Assembly: GCF_016086655.4 (NCBI RefSeq)
Contig: NC_052132.2
Location: 19,284,805 to 19,348,804, forward strand
DNA from: Lepeophtheirus salmonis
Taxonomy: Eukaryota > Arthropoda > Copepoda > Siphonostomatoida > Caligidae
Length of the DNA stretch: 64,000 bases
Reading direction: 5' to 3'
Shown: in pieces, positions 1-12,339 of the stretch
Layout of the letters: every line of letters starts with the position of its first letter
Numbering within the stretch: position 1 is the stretch's first letter
Translations under genes and position numbers: made by a program
The notes under the pieces: generated by a model
Told to the model about the DNA's origin: nothing
What the model saw: the letters and a program-made list of their open reading frames with translations, nothing else
Databases searched by the model: none

Positions 1-64
1 TGAAATTATAGCAACTTTAAAAAAAGCATATGTAAATATATTGTTTTAAAATTTATACAGTGTA

Positions 65-99
65 CAGGGTGGACAAGATAAATCCGGAATAACTTTAAC
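65..99 (+). repeat. left terminal inverted repeat of the 65-1009 mariner-like element
   Basis: Starts CAGGGTGGACAAGATAAATC directly after TA. It matches the reverse complement of 975-1009 at nearly every position over 35 bp; the few mismatches are mostly in the outermost bases. Confidence 0.9.
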
Positions 100-974
100 G
101 GCTAATGATGAGTATTGGGGAGGTTTTGTGATAAAATATTTAATACTTGTTACAAGCTAAATGTGGTTGCTGTCAAATTTAATAACAGATTTTTTTGAGT
201 ATCTCGTTGTTCAAGCATGGAAATAGTCACAAGAATTTGCATCATCGAAGCTTGCCGTGCGGACCCTCTGCACAGGAGATAATTTTCTTCTTCAAATATC
301 CCAAATCAACAGTTTATAACGTAATTAAAGCCTTTGATGAGCAGCTCATACAACAAGATCTTAAAAAATACAAACTAAAAGGCTCCTAACTGGCTTGAAA
401 CGATTAATTGACACTCATCGAGACACACCATTTGCTAGGCTGGCCATGGACTGTAACGTAAGCAAAGGGATCCTCAAAACAAAGAATTTCGCTTCGGTTA
501 TGGTCCTGACAGTCATCAGGACGAACGGATATGTTATTCCTCCCACTTTTTCCAAAATGACCAGAAGGTGACCAAGAAGATCTACAAGGACGTTCTCAAG
601 GATATGGTCATCCCAAAGATGAATGAAGTCATTGATGGGAAGCCATATATATATCCAGAGAGACTCATTGCTTGCTCATAAGGCCGAGATTTTTCAAGAG
701 CTCTTAGTAGAAAATGTGCTGGATCTTGGACCTCCATTTTATTGACCAGCCAACAACCCGGACCTAAATCCTAAATTGAAGGCTTCCATTGACAATACAA
801 TGAAGGACATGAATCAGTACGAGGTAGCAAATACATGCAAGGCATTCAGGTGCTGTATATAGATCGTCATCGAGAACAAAGGCTTTCATTATAAATAATC
901 ATTTTAAATTTAATGTGGCTTTCAAATGTATAAAAAATTATTTTTTATCTCTTATACAAGTCTCATAATTAGAA

Positions 975-1009
975 GTTAAAGTTATTCTGGATTTACCTTG
1001 TCCATCCTA
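975..1009 (-). repeat. right terminal inverted repeat of the 65-1009 mariner-like element
   Basis: Its reverse complement begins TAGGATGGACAAGGTAAATC and is followed on the plus strand by the TA at 1010-1011. Good pairing with 65-99 shows the element kept both ends although the transposase is dead. Confidence 0.9.
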
Positions 1010-1129
1010 TAGTAAATCTTAATTTTCATAAAAGGAATCATGACTACGTTTGAGTACATAACTCATGTATTTCAAAGGGAAATAAGTGAATTTTTAATAT
1101 AAAAATTAAGTAAGGTTTTTATATTTTAT

Positions 1130-1690
1130 TATTCAAAATGGGTACAATTGTCCTTCAATCACATATACATCCTTCTCTTGAAGCCAGATCTCATCCTCAG
1201 AACGAAGTCCTTCTAAATATTTCAACACTCAAGGTCAACAACAGCCTTCATGGCATTTACAGATGGTTATTTGTTCAACCTTCTTTTAAATGGCACCCAT
1301 AGACAGGAAGGCTGAGATGGGGGTAGGATTGGCCCACATTTTATTCTACCATAAGTCTATTAAGTTTTCAGAGAGCCACTTTTGTGTCCTCTTTGCTGTG
1401 TCTTGATGCTCATCCTGGTGCAAGAGATTGTGCCCGGATGGTTAGTTGTACTCCAGCCAGGGATTTATTGTTTCCATCATAAACAAAAGGTATTCCACAG
1501 GCAACAAATAGGTTTCAGTGGAGCCAGATGAGTAGAATCCTCTCCATTAAATCTTAAGTCCTTTTGTGTTCTAGAGAATACCCCTAAGAAGTCGTCCAAC
1601 ACTTCATCCCTGGACAAAGTCCGGACGATGGTCCTAGGGTAGACTCCTACAATCTTAACAATAGTTTTATTGCAATTTAAGCACAGAAGT
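1130..1690 (-). pseudogene. mariner-type transposase relic (minus strand)
   Basis: On the minus strand the segment near 1400-1350 reads EHQDTAKRTQKWLSENLIDLW, the degenerate counterpart of the mariner stretch 'QDSAPAHTAKKTQ.WL.ENL..FW' before the last catalytic acidic residue. Downstream (1340-1150) the frame carries several stops, and the WPPNSPDLNP block is barely recognisable (MWANPTPIS). Near 1680-1570 an upstream piece reads KIVGVYPRTIVRTLSRDE, possibly the helix-turn-helix. The composition is clearly richer in G+C than the flanks, as for the other transposase relics here. I found no convincing inverted ends, so the boundaries are those of the recognisable coding similarity. It lies 120 bp from the preceding element but in the opposite orientation, and its residues differ, so it is an independent insertion. 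Confidence 0.6.
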
Positions 1691-1800
1691 GTTCAAAGAC
1701 CCTCTGATGATCGCCCAATTTCATTTTCCCATAGACATAAGAGCAAAAGTTAGCCACTAAAAGTATTTCCCCGCCCTCTGACTACCTGATTCCAAATGTC

Positions 1801-4800
1801 CACTTATAAATATTATGAAAAATATACTTTTTTTTTTTTCAAGAGACAAAATCATAGTACTATGTATGTACTATGAAAATAATTTCATTATGAAAAATTT
1901 AATTATATACTTTAAATTACTATGTACATAATATGTTATTTGAAACTGAAAAAAAAAATGAATCACAGGACATTTATAAGACTTTTTTCATATGTATAAT
2001 GTATGTACATACTGTAATATTGCATTAATTCCCATATTATTAAAAGGTTTAAATAAATGCAATTTCTTTGCATATTTGTACATATTTTAACTAATGACTA
2101 TGTTACACGAACGCAAAAATGCCTCATTTTTTCCAGCAAATATACATTCTTTACAATCAATAATGATGTATTTATGCTGGTATATATATGTAATAGGGTG
2201 TTTATTGTTGCAATCCATGTGAATAAGTAAACATTTGGAGGTTTAAATGCGTTTCTTTTGATACAAAAATACCATGGACAAAGTTTGAATCTTTTTAATG
2301 AATATTCAAAGGTAGCTCAGGAGCTTTAAGGTTTTGGAATTTCAGATAATTAACGAAAAATGGTATTTCCTTTTAGTTGATCGAATTTTGGTAAAGCAAA
2401 GAGCAAAGCAGAGCTCTATGCCTTTTTGTTTTATGTACTGTTCACTATTATCGGTATTGTTTTTTTGTGAATTTTGTGGAGAATGCTACATTAAAAATTG
2501 ACCTAAAAACTAAAAAATGTTCAATGAGCTGGGACTCAATGAGTTATAGCTCAACTTTGGCGACTGTTCATCCAAAAATGGACCTAATATTCTCCTTATA
2601 CTACACATAACAATTTTTTTTATAAAATTAACTAATTTTGTTTTGGTAAATAGATATCAAATATAACTTTAAACTTAATATGAAAATTCAGTATTTACCT
2701 CGTAATAGAATTTTGATGTTTATTTTAACCTCTGTTAGATAACTGTATAATTATACATCCCAAGTTAAATAAATATGCTATCTATTCCTATGACTTGACA
2801 TATCAGTATGCTCCTGATTCATTAAATCCAATTAAATACAATGCTTTAATTATTTGGATAATGCCTTGTTTCGGGATTTATTTGTAAATTTAGCAATTTT
2901 TTAATGAGGTTTTGTATATTGTAAAAACTTATTGCTTAAAATTGGTGTATTTGGATTTATTGGATTCCTTATATTTTCAGTTAGAGCTGTAGTTACAAAT
3001 ATATAATATTGTAGCATTTATTTTATATAAAACATGCAACTTCCATCAATACTGAAAGCTACTTAATTGATTCCTAAAATTAACATAAATTAAAAAATGT
3101 TTTATAGAAAAATAGCTGGATTAGATAAAATATGAAACAAGATTAAATTACGTAAATATTATGTTAATCATGTAATTCAACACGTTTAATTGTTTACCCA
3201 GTTCTCTAACTGAGCTATTCAAAGGATATTTACTAATGAATTTACTTCTAAATGATAATTTATAAGTGGTATCATTTTTTGCATATATTAACAAATAATT
3301 ACGAAATTCGATTATCTTTAACTTAACGATTTTATTTATGATTTTTTGAAGAAAAATACTTAAAAAGTGTGCCCGCACCATCCTTTGTTATAGATGTAAT
3401 ATGGACGATTATAAAAATTGTAAGCGCCTCGGCACTTTGTATAATTTACACAAGCCTATGACTAAAGTATATCTAATTATTATAACTCTAAAATTATATA
3501 ACAAGGCGCCAATATGAATATGTGGAAGAAAAGTGAGAATAATCTTTTGCTCATACAAAATGTTTTATACCACAAAGTGTTAAAAAAAAACAAAAAAAAA
3601 AACAGGGCAAACAATATAAATAATTTATGAAGGAGTTCTTAGGAAGTCCTTTAAAAGTATATTTATATTCTTTGGTAATTATGTTTTCGTGGATTTAAAT
3701 TTGTTTAAAAGTTTTTTGTTGATTGAATCTTAATAAGAACCTTATATGTACATAAAAAAAATGAGTGATTGGGTGCAGGTTTAAAAATTTTAATGGACTG
3801 TAATATATGTATATTTCCCGTTGGATTTCTCCTGTCGTTTCACATTCAGAGAGAAAATGATCTGATGTATGTCTATATTTATTACAGAGGAACCCCTCTT
3901 TATCTTCCAGCGATCATTCATAAATGCTAAATTTAGTTGTTTCATAATTTTGGATTATTAATTTAATTATTATCTTAATTTAATGAAAATGAGTGTATTC
4001 ATGGAAGTTGCATGGTTAGCTATAAAGTAATATTCAATCATACTCAACGTCCTCTCGTCAACAAAAAAAGTTGACATGTAGCTAATTATATATTCCTGCA
4101 CTTTATTTATAGCTTTGTTTAAATGAAAGTTGTTGTGTTTTTTTCAATTTTTTTAAAAATCAACCTAAAAAAGCATTTAATTATAAATAAATAAAGCCTC
4201 ATGAACTCAAGAGGATTGACCTGGGCTGTTTTTTCAAATCTTCTGGGTTCAGTTTGCCCTTATTAGATCATTCTTCTTCCTCAACAACGTTTTGGACATT
4301 CTCAACTTTCATTCATTATTACATTCATAAGTGCTCAAATTTCAAATTATCAACAGTACACTTTTTTTAAAACTTTACTGTAAATGTATGCACATCCAAA
4401 TATCTAGACAAACTTTGCTGTATATCTATAGAAAATAACATAAATAAAATATCTCACACACTAAACCTGAACTATATTTAAATTCTCGAAATATTAATAT
4501 GTACTTTATAACTAAAGTTCTTCAAAAATGCGCAAAAAAAAAAAAGATTTAATTTTCAACAAAACGAATAGGCCTCTAGTTAGCTATATTACGAATGTAA
4601 ATGTTTAAAATCCTATAAAAAATATCTATAAATATATACATATGTACATACATAGATATAAATAAAAAAGTATGAAAAAAAGTTATTTTAATATTTACAA
4701 AAAAGTTTCTTAAATTAAGATTTGTTTTATTTCTGTTCAAAGTTCCCTTAGATCGAACCATATTTAATGTATATTTTTATATTTACTCTCAGCAAATTTA

Positions 4801-6260
4801 CATTAAACTGTTTTCTATATATTTAAATTGTGTAGTGCAATGAGTACAATTTTTTTGCATCGATTACACTCTCAGAAAATATCAAGACCTACAACTACTA
4901 CAATGTTTAACATTATAACTACACCGATATGGTATTTTTCTTTGCAGACTGCTTTAAAAATGTAAAACTGTTCTCATTTGATTTTAGGGAATGCTTAAAA
5001 GTCGTCCATTTGTTTACAAAATTATGTCTTAATTTAAAAAAAAAAGATTTATGGAACATTAGATATTTATTTTTAAACAAACAATAGGAAATACAGACTT
5101 GAACAACATACGGCAGTAAAGCACTTCCATTTGCAGACTCCTGACCTCAAAAACTAGTCCACCAAAAGAATAGTGATGTTTGAATCCGTTCTGACTAATA
5201 TTATATCAAAAATATTTATATTTGTAGATTGAGTGTTAAAACTGTGAAATATTGGATAATTTTTGACGAAATTGAATTTGAATTATTTATAATGTCTTTC
5301 TTTAAAAAATTTAATTTTTCTGTGGTGTTCTTTTCTACTGGACCAGTGTAAAAGAATATCTGTGTTTCTAATTCTAACTTGATTTTTTTTTTAAATATAA
5401 AATGGGTCTTTTCAAAAAATAAAAACTTGAATTGATAATTAGATTTTGCAGCTTGTTTACAATGACGTTTTTTAAATAATTTGTTATTTTAGTGAGCTTT
5501 ATCTAAAATTGTCAAGCCCTTTTAACTACCATTTTAATGTAATGTGTCAATGTTTAATTCAGTGAAGTTTTTATAAAGTGTACTATTTTTTATTTATAAT
5601 AAAAATACGAGTATATTGATATAAAAAGTACTTTAAGAAAAGTATTAGTTATATTTTCCATTTTTTTAAAAGCAATTCCATAAAATCCCCTCCCCCCGCA
5701 TGGCCTTAACCATTGGAAAACTGCATTGAAATTTTAAAAGGGTAATTTTCAAATATTTGACATATTTATTTGAGAACCAATAGATTTACGAAAAGTTTGT
5801 AGAATGACTTTCAACCTTCTAAACATTTTTGTATTATTTTTTATAGGTTTCAACTATACTCTTTGATATTATGTATTTATAACTCATATTTACAATTATA
5901 GTGTTTTTCTATCAAATCAACGCCTTTATCTCATTATTTTATATCAGGATAAAAAAATATTCGATGATTTTTTATTATCGAAGAGAAAATATAGATGCTA
6001 ACGCAGTCCAACCTGATAAATACCTCATCCCACTTTAATTATCTTCGAATGAGAGAAAGCCCTAATTTGTATAAATATAAATAAAAGTACATATAAACCA
6101 GAATTGGAAAAAGTCTTGGGTCCATTTTTAACTGTTCTTTTTATACGTTTAGTATGTATTTTTTATTGACTTATTTGATTAATTCATGGCTAACATTCAA
6201 ATGGCAATTAAACAAATTGAAGATTACCAAAAGAAACAACAACATTTGCATTTTAGAATA
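1801..6260. other. A+T-rich spacer without recognisable features
   Basis: Long A and T runs, no coding-like stretch and no repeat I could define. The few 60-77-codon open frames here (for example minus strand 3148-3381) are rich in I, N, K, L and F as expected of random A+T-rich DNA, and have no recognisable domain. Confidence 0.6.
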
Positions 6261-6267
6261 AAAAAAG

Positions 6268-6585
6268 TTATGAGCCTAAAAGAATAAGAATAGCTGTCTC
6301 AATCCACGATAAGAGGAACTTAGTTCCGAGTAAAATAAAGAGTGAATCAATTATTTTAATGAGGTCTTCATTGATGCCCTCATTTTTGAAGAACCAAGCC
6401 TTGGAAAAAAAAGATGTATGCTCCAAAAAGAGCATAATGAGTAAGGGTAAATGGCTAGGCTCAATAGAGAAGAAAATTGTTGTATATGCTCTATCTTGAT
6501 CACTTTGGTGGATACTTAAGAAAGGGAGATAAAGTAGCTTCGCCATTTGTCCTTCATCCTTCAATTGAGAGGAATCTTCGGGCTT
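6268..6585 (-). other. candidate orphan exon or remnant, hydrophobic C-terminus
   Basis: A minus-strand open frame of about 105 codons. Its ATG-initiated part is MAKLLYLPFLSIHQSDQ; the frame continues upstream (PEDSSQLKDEGQ) to a sequence resembling a splice acceptor (a T-run, then TGCTACATGTAAG). The last 30 residues are strongly hydrophobic (KFLLSWIETAILILLGS). Local G+C is higher than in the neighbouring spacer. I do not recognise the protein, see no matching donor exon and no conserved motif. It may be an exon of a gene extending outside the window, a transposon scrap or chance. Treat it as a lead only. Confidence 0.2.
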
Positions 6586-6589
6586 ACAT

Positions 6590-9500
6590 GTAGCAAAAAA
6601 AAATATTTCTAATAAGTTTAATGTAGTTATTTAAAAGTTTTACACGCTTAACAGAATGTTCAGTTTCTTTGATTTAATTTATCAAACCTAAATAAGACCA
6701 TTTTTTCTCCCTTTTAGTCTTTAACCCTAAAATTATCTTAGACACGGGATGCTTTGTCTGAGTGACAGTCTAAATGTTGTAGATTGTATTAACAAAACAA
6801 ACAAGGAAGTAATTTTGCTTGTTGTACACAGAGTAAATAGTGAATATTTTTTCATCAGACAAAAAACCTATCCAGTCTCCTTTTATTATTACATCATTAG
6901 AAGTCCCTCACAACGAGAAAGACAGAGTTTTGCTGTTGTTGTGAAAGGAAGGGCCTCTCAATCCTTTATGATTTTAGATGTGGTGTTACAAGCATAGACT
7001 AAAACGCCAATGAAGACAATTTTTCTGCCATCGTGATTATCTGAACTGTTTAGTTTTTTTGTTTTTTTTTTCTTTTATGTTTTATAAATTATAAAAAGCA
7101 GAGATTCAAATATTTTAGTTAGTTATTGTAATTTTTTAATTTAAATCCATAAATTTATCGAAAAAACAATAAAAAGAGGCTCAATATTTTTTTCTTTCCA
7201 GCTTGGTTTCAACAATAAAAATACTAAATATATTTAATCTGTAGATCCTTATTTTAAGTTTAAACTAGTTTGAATACTAAGGCGTTTGTTTTATAATATT
7301 GTGCTTTTCTTTAAACATAATTTACATTTACTCATTAATATTTATTTTACATAATTCTTTTTTTACTTACAATTATCATAAAGAGCTCCAAATATTTCAA
7401 TTTTTTATTAACAAAAAAGTACTTTTATAATTGATATCTATGGCTATATTCATAGGGGGGGAATTAAAAATAACACAAATGAATGCTAAATATAATATTT
7501 CGATTTATTTACTTAATTTTCGAAAACATACTTTTTTTTTTCTTATAAAGTTTTGTCTTAGACTAGTCAGGAAATATGTGTACAAATTTTGAGACTTTTT
7601 TTCAATTTCTAAATAAAAAAATATATCAATTCAATGGAAAAATGTGTTATCAATTTTTGAGAAACAATTCAAGGCCTCATTTGTAATTGTTTTTAACCAA
7701 ACTTTATTCATATATTACCTAATACTATAAAAGTAGTATAGAAAATTATATATAATTTTTATTATCACAAAAGTCATCATTTTAGCGAAAGGAAATATTG
7801 AAATATGTATCATATTTTAGAGTTTAATAAACAAAATATTACGAAGTAAAAGCAATTTTATTAAGATCGTTGTAACAATCTCATGCATAAAGTATTCTCA
7901 ACCATTATTTTTCCTACAGTAAGGACTATATTACAATTTATTGTGTTAATTGGACATGTTTATTATTGATCTTCTTGTTTAGAATTGCAATATGCTTATA
8001 TATAGTTATATTTATGTGGGCTCAAGAAATAAATTGGGTCATAAATAATAATTGATACAAGTTTGGCCTCAATGATTTATTAGGAGTTTGCTCTAAATAG
8101 TTATTACGGAAGAAGGACTTGACGTTAGTAAAGGGGTTTCAAAATAAAATAATAATGAATCAAAATAAATATCTATGTAAAACCATACAATATATAATTG
8201 GATAAAAATGCTTCTTTCGATAGAAGAAGTGTATAAAAACTCAATTCTTCAAAAAATACAGAATTTTCATTAGGTTTTTTTGTCATCCCTCATACTTATG
8301 TAATAACGTCCGATTTAGAAGGTAATATTCAATATCAACTCGGAAGTATAACCAAATTTAATTTTTTTTAACTTTCCAGTTTTTTTAAATTTTGCGTTGA
8401 CAATTAATTAATTGACAAAAATTTAATTTATAAAAAAATATATTGCATTAAGGATAATTCTTTCATATTTTAAACATATAATTTCTATTCATTAAAATAC
8501 GACTTATATTTTGGAATAAATTTGTATTAAAGAGCTTTTATTTTATTAAGTATTATTAACTGAAATAAATTTTTATATTTAAAACCAATTAAAAAATATA
8601 GGAGGAATCTGTAGTATTCAAGCAAAAATTTGATAAAATAAATTATTTTTCTCATCGCCTATATTTATAAAAAAATCTTCTTTACTAAATTTTGTCATTA
8701 TTTTATAATGAGAGGGGGAAAATATTTCTAGCCCTAATGACAAATGAATTGCAAGACTGCTGCAATGACAATTGGTTTCAATTTTGGTATCCTCCTTCAC
8801 CTGTTCTGAATTCCCTCCACTTTGCATTGTAGAATATGTCCAAGGGACTCCATTATGGCAATAACGAAGACCGTGTTTCGAATAACGTTATGGGTAATAG
8901 CTGCAACTCGAGCCAAAGGGATATATTGGTCAATTTTGGACAAAATATAACTTGTAAATAATCATTAATATATAATCTAAAGGAAATCATAATCTATGAG
9001 TAAATTAATGATGGGCGATCTTGTATATTTATTTACATAGTTATTAATGAGCTTTTAGACATATTTAGTACATCAAATAAATTGTTATTATTATTTTATT
9101 TTTTTGTTAATGCAGTTTAATACAATATTTTACATCTCATCACACCCAACGGTGTAATTATATGGTTCATGTTTGTGGATATGCTATATGGTAGTAAAAA
9201 AAAAAGGATATTCATAGAAGGAAAAGATGTTATACAATTAATTATCAAATAGCATATGTAATATTTGAGTATTAGATGGAGTTTCAATAAAGTTCTTTTT
9301 GGAATTACGTTTATGGGTAGAAAAGTATTAATTTATATTATCTCTCTTTTATTTTCCAGATATCCCTAACGCGATATCTTAATTAAGATATTTAGCCACC
9401 TCCCTCCCCCCACACCCATTATTACAATGGACATTTTCGCAATAAAAAAAATCCATTTGTTCTTCGTTGTTACAAATGATACTACAGGTTGGTAAAACAT

Positions 9501-11870
9501 AATTTTCTTTTTTTATAATGCGTGGCAATCGGTTATAGTAGCAGTAGGTTGGGCTAGGGTTATTTAGAGAAAACAGTGAGTTACATTTGCCGTTGATAAT
9601 AATTCTATAAAACTAAAACTAATTGCAATTTAAATCTTGAGTTTTATTGTTGCAATTAAAGAAATATAATTCATTACTTTAATTTATAAAATGCAAAATA
9701 CCATTTTGTCAATTCATTTTCATTATTTGAAATTTGCAAAATTCTTTAAAACAAATAACTCTACAGATAAGGAGCTTGAAGTGAGTACATCATATTTGGT
9801 GTCGTCCAAGTTGTCTCAAACTAATTAATTGCAACAGAATTTATTCCAGAAAAACCAACATTTATAAGACCTTAGCAAAATCCCCAAAAATAAAATATTT
9901 AATTTATTAATCATTCACATTTTTGAAATGATATATATTTATTTTAAATTTTTATCTTTTTGCAAAACAATTTTTATCTGAAGCCCCTCAATGAAAAGGT
10001 ATTTAACGGTATATTTATGAACACCCTTTTTTCCCCTGTAATTAATGAACTTAAGTTCGAGATTAACTTAAATATTAAGCTAATTTTATTTCTCAATGTA
10101 GAGTTGACATATACCAAAATTACCCTTATTAATCAAAAAAAATGATATGCACAACATCAAGATATCATTTGTAATTATTATAGTTCAATTATTATAATTT
10201 CATTATTGATTAAAAGTTATATGAAATATTAATTAGTTTTAACGAACTTTTGGTACTGAAATGTACTCATTAACTTTGATGTGAATGAGTGTGATATATG
10301 GGACAACAGCTTATTTTACATTTGTAAAAATGTGTACACCTTAAAATAAAAAAAAGGAAATATACAAAGCAAAAACGACTTTAAAGACAATAAACTGTTC
10401 AAAGTGCAGAAAATTCTAGTTCACTAACGAAGGGTCAAAGACATTGTAAAAGTGATGTGATTTTCAAAATTGTTGATAAAAAAATTAAATCTGTTCATTA
10501 TGAAATAGTAGCCTAAATTCTGACTTAGGTTATAGCTTGCTTAATTGCCTTTTGGAAAAAAGTAGTTATGTTGCCATGTTTATTTTTATGTAAAAAATAA
10601 ACAAGTTGAATATTTTAATATTTTAAACCTGGGAATTCATCATGTAGTTGAATAAAATAATAATAATAAATTTTCAAGACTGTGAAAAAGAGATTATTTC
10701 TAAATGGACAATTGTTCATCCAACAAGACATCTCCCACTTCCCTGATGTTTCTTATTTGTATATTTATTGAATATAAATAACAATAACGCATAACAAAAC
10801 ATTTGTTGAAACATCACTCATTAATTTTAAAATATGTATAAACTCAAAAACTTATCAAGTTTAATCGTAAAAAACTGAATGCATGAAATTTAGAGTTTAC
10901 TTAAAAAGTTTAGTAAATGTATGATACTCACAAAATATAACTAAGGCATTTGCCGTGGATAAACATCTGCAGATTTGATGTTGCTAGTCCTAAGCAATGA
11001 CATTTATAAAGTACAAAATATTTTATTCTTCAAGCAATATTTGTACTTGAACAAATTTTGCTGTAAGATTAATTTGATATAATTTACTTATATTTTGGCA
11101 AAATATTATTATTTACTTTTTTTTATATAGTCGTATGTTAAAAAAAATATAATCTTTTTTATGTCCCATGATATGTAAATAAAATATTTTACATACTAAT
11201 TTAATGTACAAAAATATATAATATTATGTTAGCGTCAACATAAAACCAATCTTGAACAAAAATCAAGAAAGGAAAAAAATCCCAAATTTATTATATTATA
11301 TTTATCCATAGATACAGTCCAATATTTGGAAGACATATTTGAGCAAATTATAAGTTTTGTATTTAAATATGTAGGATACATTTTAGCTATTTATTCATTT
11401 TAATTATAGTTGGTAAGCATTATTTGCCTTAAAATAATTATTATATTGACCCCGATATGTTCTTTCAAATACAATGTATACTTTGTCATTCTTAAATGTT
11501 AATATTTACATTAGGTATTTTCATTTCAATTTGTTTTGCTGGAAAAGGTCAATAAGAACAATTTTGTGGATGTAAATTGACGATTATTGGTAAAATATTA
11601 TTATGAAGGTAATCCACACTAAATTTTGAGAAAAACATTGTAGTTTGCTTTTGAGTTGACGGGACACATATAATATGTCATGGTTACCAAAACAAAATTA
11701 ATTCTTTTATATTTAAAGAAATATCAATTTTATAAAACCAAATCTTTCTCAACAAAATTAAAAATTACTATTATAGCTTTGCTCGACATTGTCCAGAACA
11801 TACATAAATTAAAATTAATTAAGAAATATTCTGCTTTAATAAAAAATAAAAACGTAAATTCTTAAGAATT
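6590..11870. other. A+T-rich spacer, mostly empty
   Basis: No recognisable gene or element. It contains an 82-codon open frame at 6749-6997 of unknown status, an 18-bp perfect palindrome (ATATCTTAATTAAGATAT, 9374-9391), C-rich clusters near 9400, and a short open frame at 8797-8961 listed separately. Confidence 0.5.
8797..8961 (-). other. short open frame, possible coding scrap
   Basis: 54 minus-strand codons containing ARVAAITHNVIRNTVFVIA and MESLGHILQCKVEG, a less biased composition than the surrounding A+T-driven frames. It ends at AACAG followed by GTGAAG, which also resembles a splice donor. No family recognised. It could be an exon fragment or a transposon scrap; chance is not excluded. 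Confidence 0.15.
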
Positions 11871-11879
11871 ATTCTAACG

Positions 11880-12330
11880 ATGAGGAAGTGGTTGGTTTGT
11901 TCTGGGTCAAACGCCAACCTCGCTGTTCCTATGTCTCCATGTCACACGCGGAGGAAGTGATTATGCAGTTCAAACTAAACTGCTACCAAATGTTTAAGCA
12001 TAAGGAACCCCTTCTAATATGATAGAATACACCCCAGCCCATGGGTTGTGGGCTTCTGGTCCCTGAGGCAGGTTACAATCTTTCACTGGCGATAGCCTTG
12101 AGCATTAAAGAACCTTTTGAATATCCAAAATACACCACAGCCCTCATGTTGTACAGGAAAAGTGCTAAAAAAGGCTATTTTTAAGACTACTATGCCCTTG
12201 GAGGCCAAAAAAAGTAGCACCCGAACCGTTTTTGGAGCCTTAAGAATCTACGTGAAACACTTCAACGTAATCCATCAATTGGTTTGACCATTATTGAAGG
12301 ATAGACATACACACACACAAAGACATTCAC
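11880..12330 (+). repeat. dispersed repeat made of ~100-bp units, copy 1
   Basis: Two imperfect units follow one another: AAGGAACCCCTTCTAATATG... (from about 12001) and AAGAACCTTTTGAATATCC... (from about 12110). Each contains the words 'ACACC(C/A)CAGCCC' and 'GGTTGT'. The flanks also belong to the repeat: near 11910-11950 a module with GCCAACCTCGCTGTTCC and CATGTCACACGCGG, and near 12300 a (CA)n tract. The whole segment is matched in reverse orientation, module by module, by 36470-37450. G+C is well above the surroundings. No open frame is shared between copies, so I read it as a non-coding dispersed repeat with internal tandem structure. Confidence 0.75.
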
Positions 12331-12339
12331 ATTGAATAT

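Larger units (their letters stand above)
65..1009 (+). mobile_element. mariner-like DNA transposon, complete ends, dead transposase
   Basis: A 945-bp element bounded by inverted ends at 65-99 and 975-1009, flanked on both sides by TA (63-64, 1010-1011), the target duplication of Tc1/mariner elements. A transposase reads on the plus strand in broken pieces: around 260-360 a helix-turn-helix (AQEIIFFFKYPKSTVYNVIK), then near 665-775 the DDE tail with QDSLLAHKAEIFQELLVENV and a stop-interrupted PANNPDLNPK, and near 775-890 the usual C-terminus (KASIDNTMKD, CKAFR, VIENKGFHYK). In intact relatives the enzyme cuts and pastes the element through the inverted ends. Several stops and frame changes separate the pieces, so it cannot encode an active enzyme. 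The length is slightly short for a mariner (about 1.2-1.3 kb), so some central sequence is probably lost. Family assignment is firm; the subfamily is not resolved. Confidence 0.88.

Noticed and set aside
3148..3381. 77-codon minus-strand frame
   Set aside because: Composition (I, K, N, F, L) and lack of motifs match chance frames in A+T-rich DNA.
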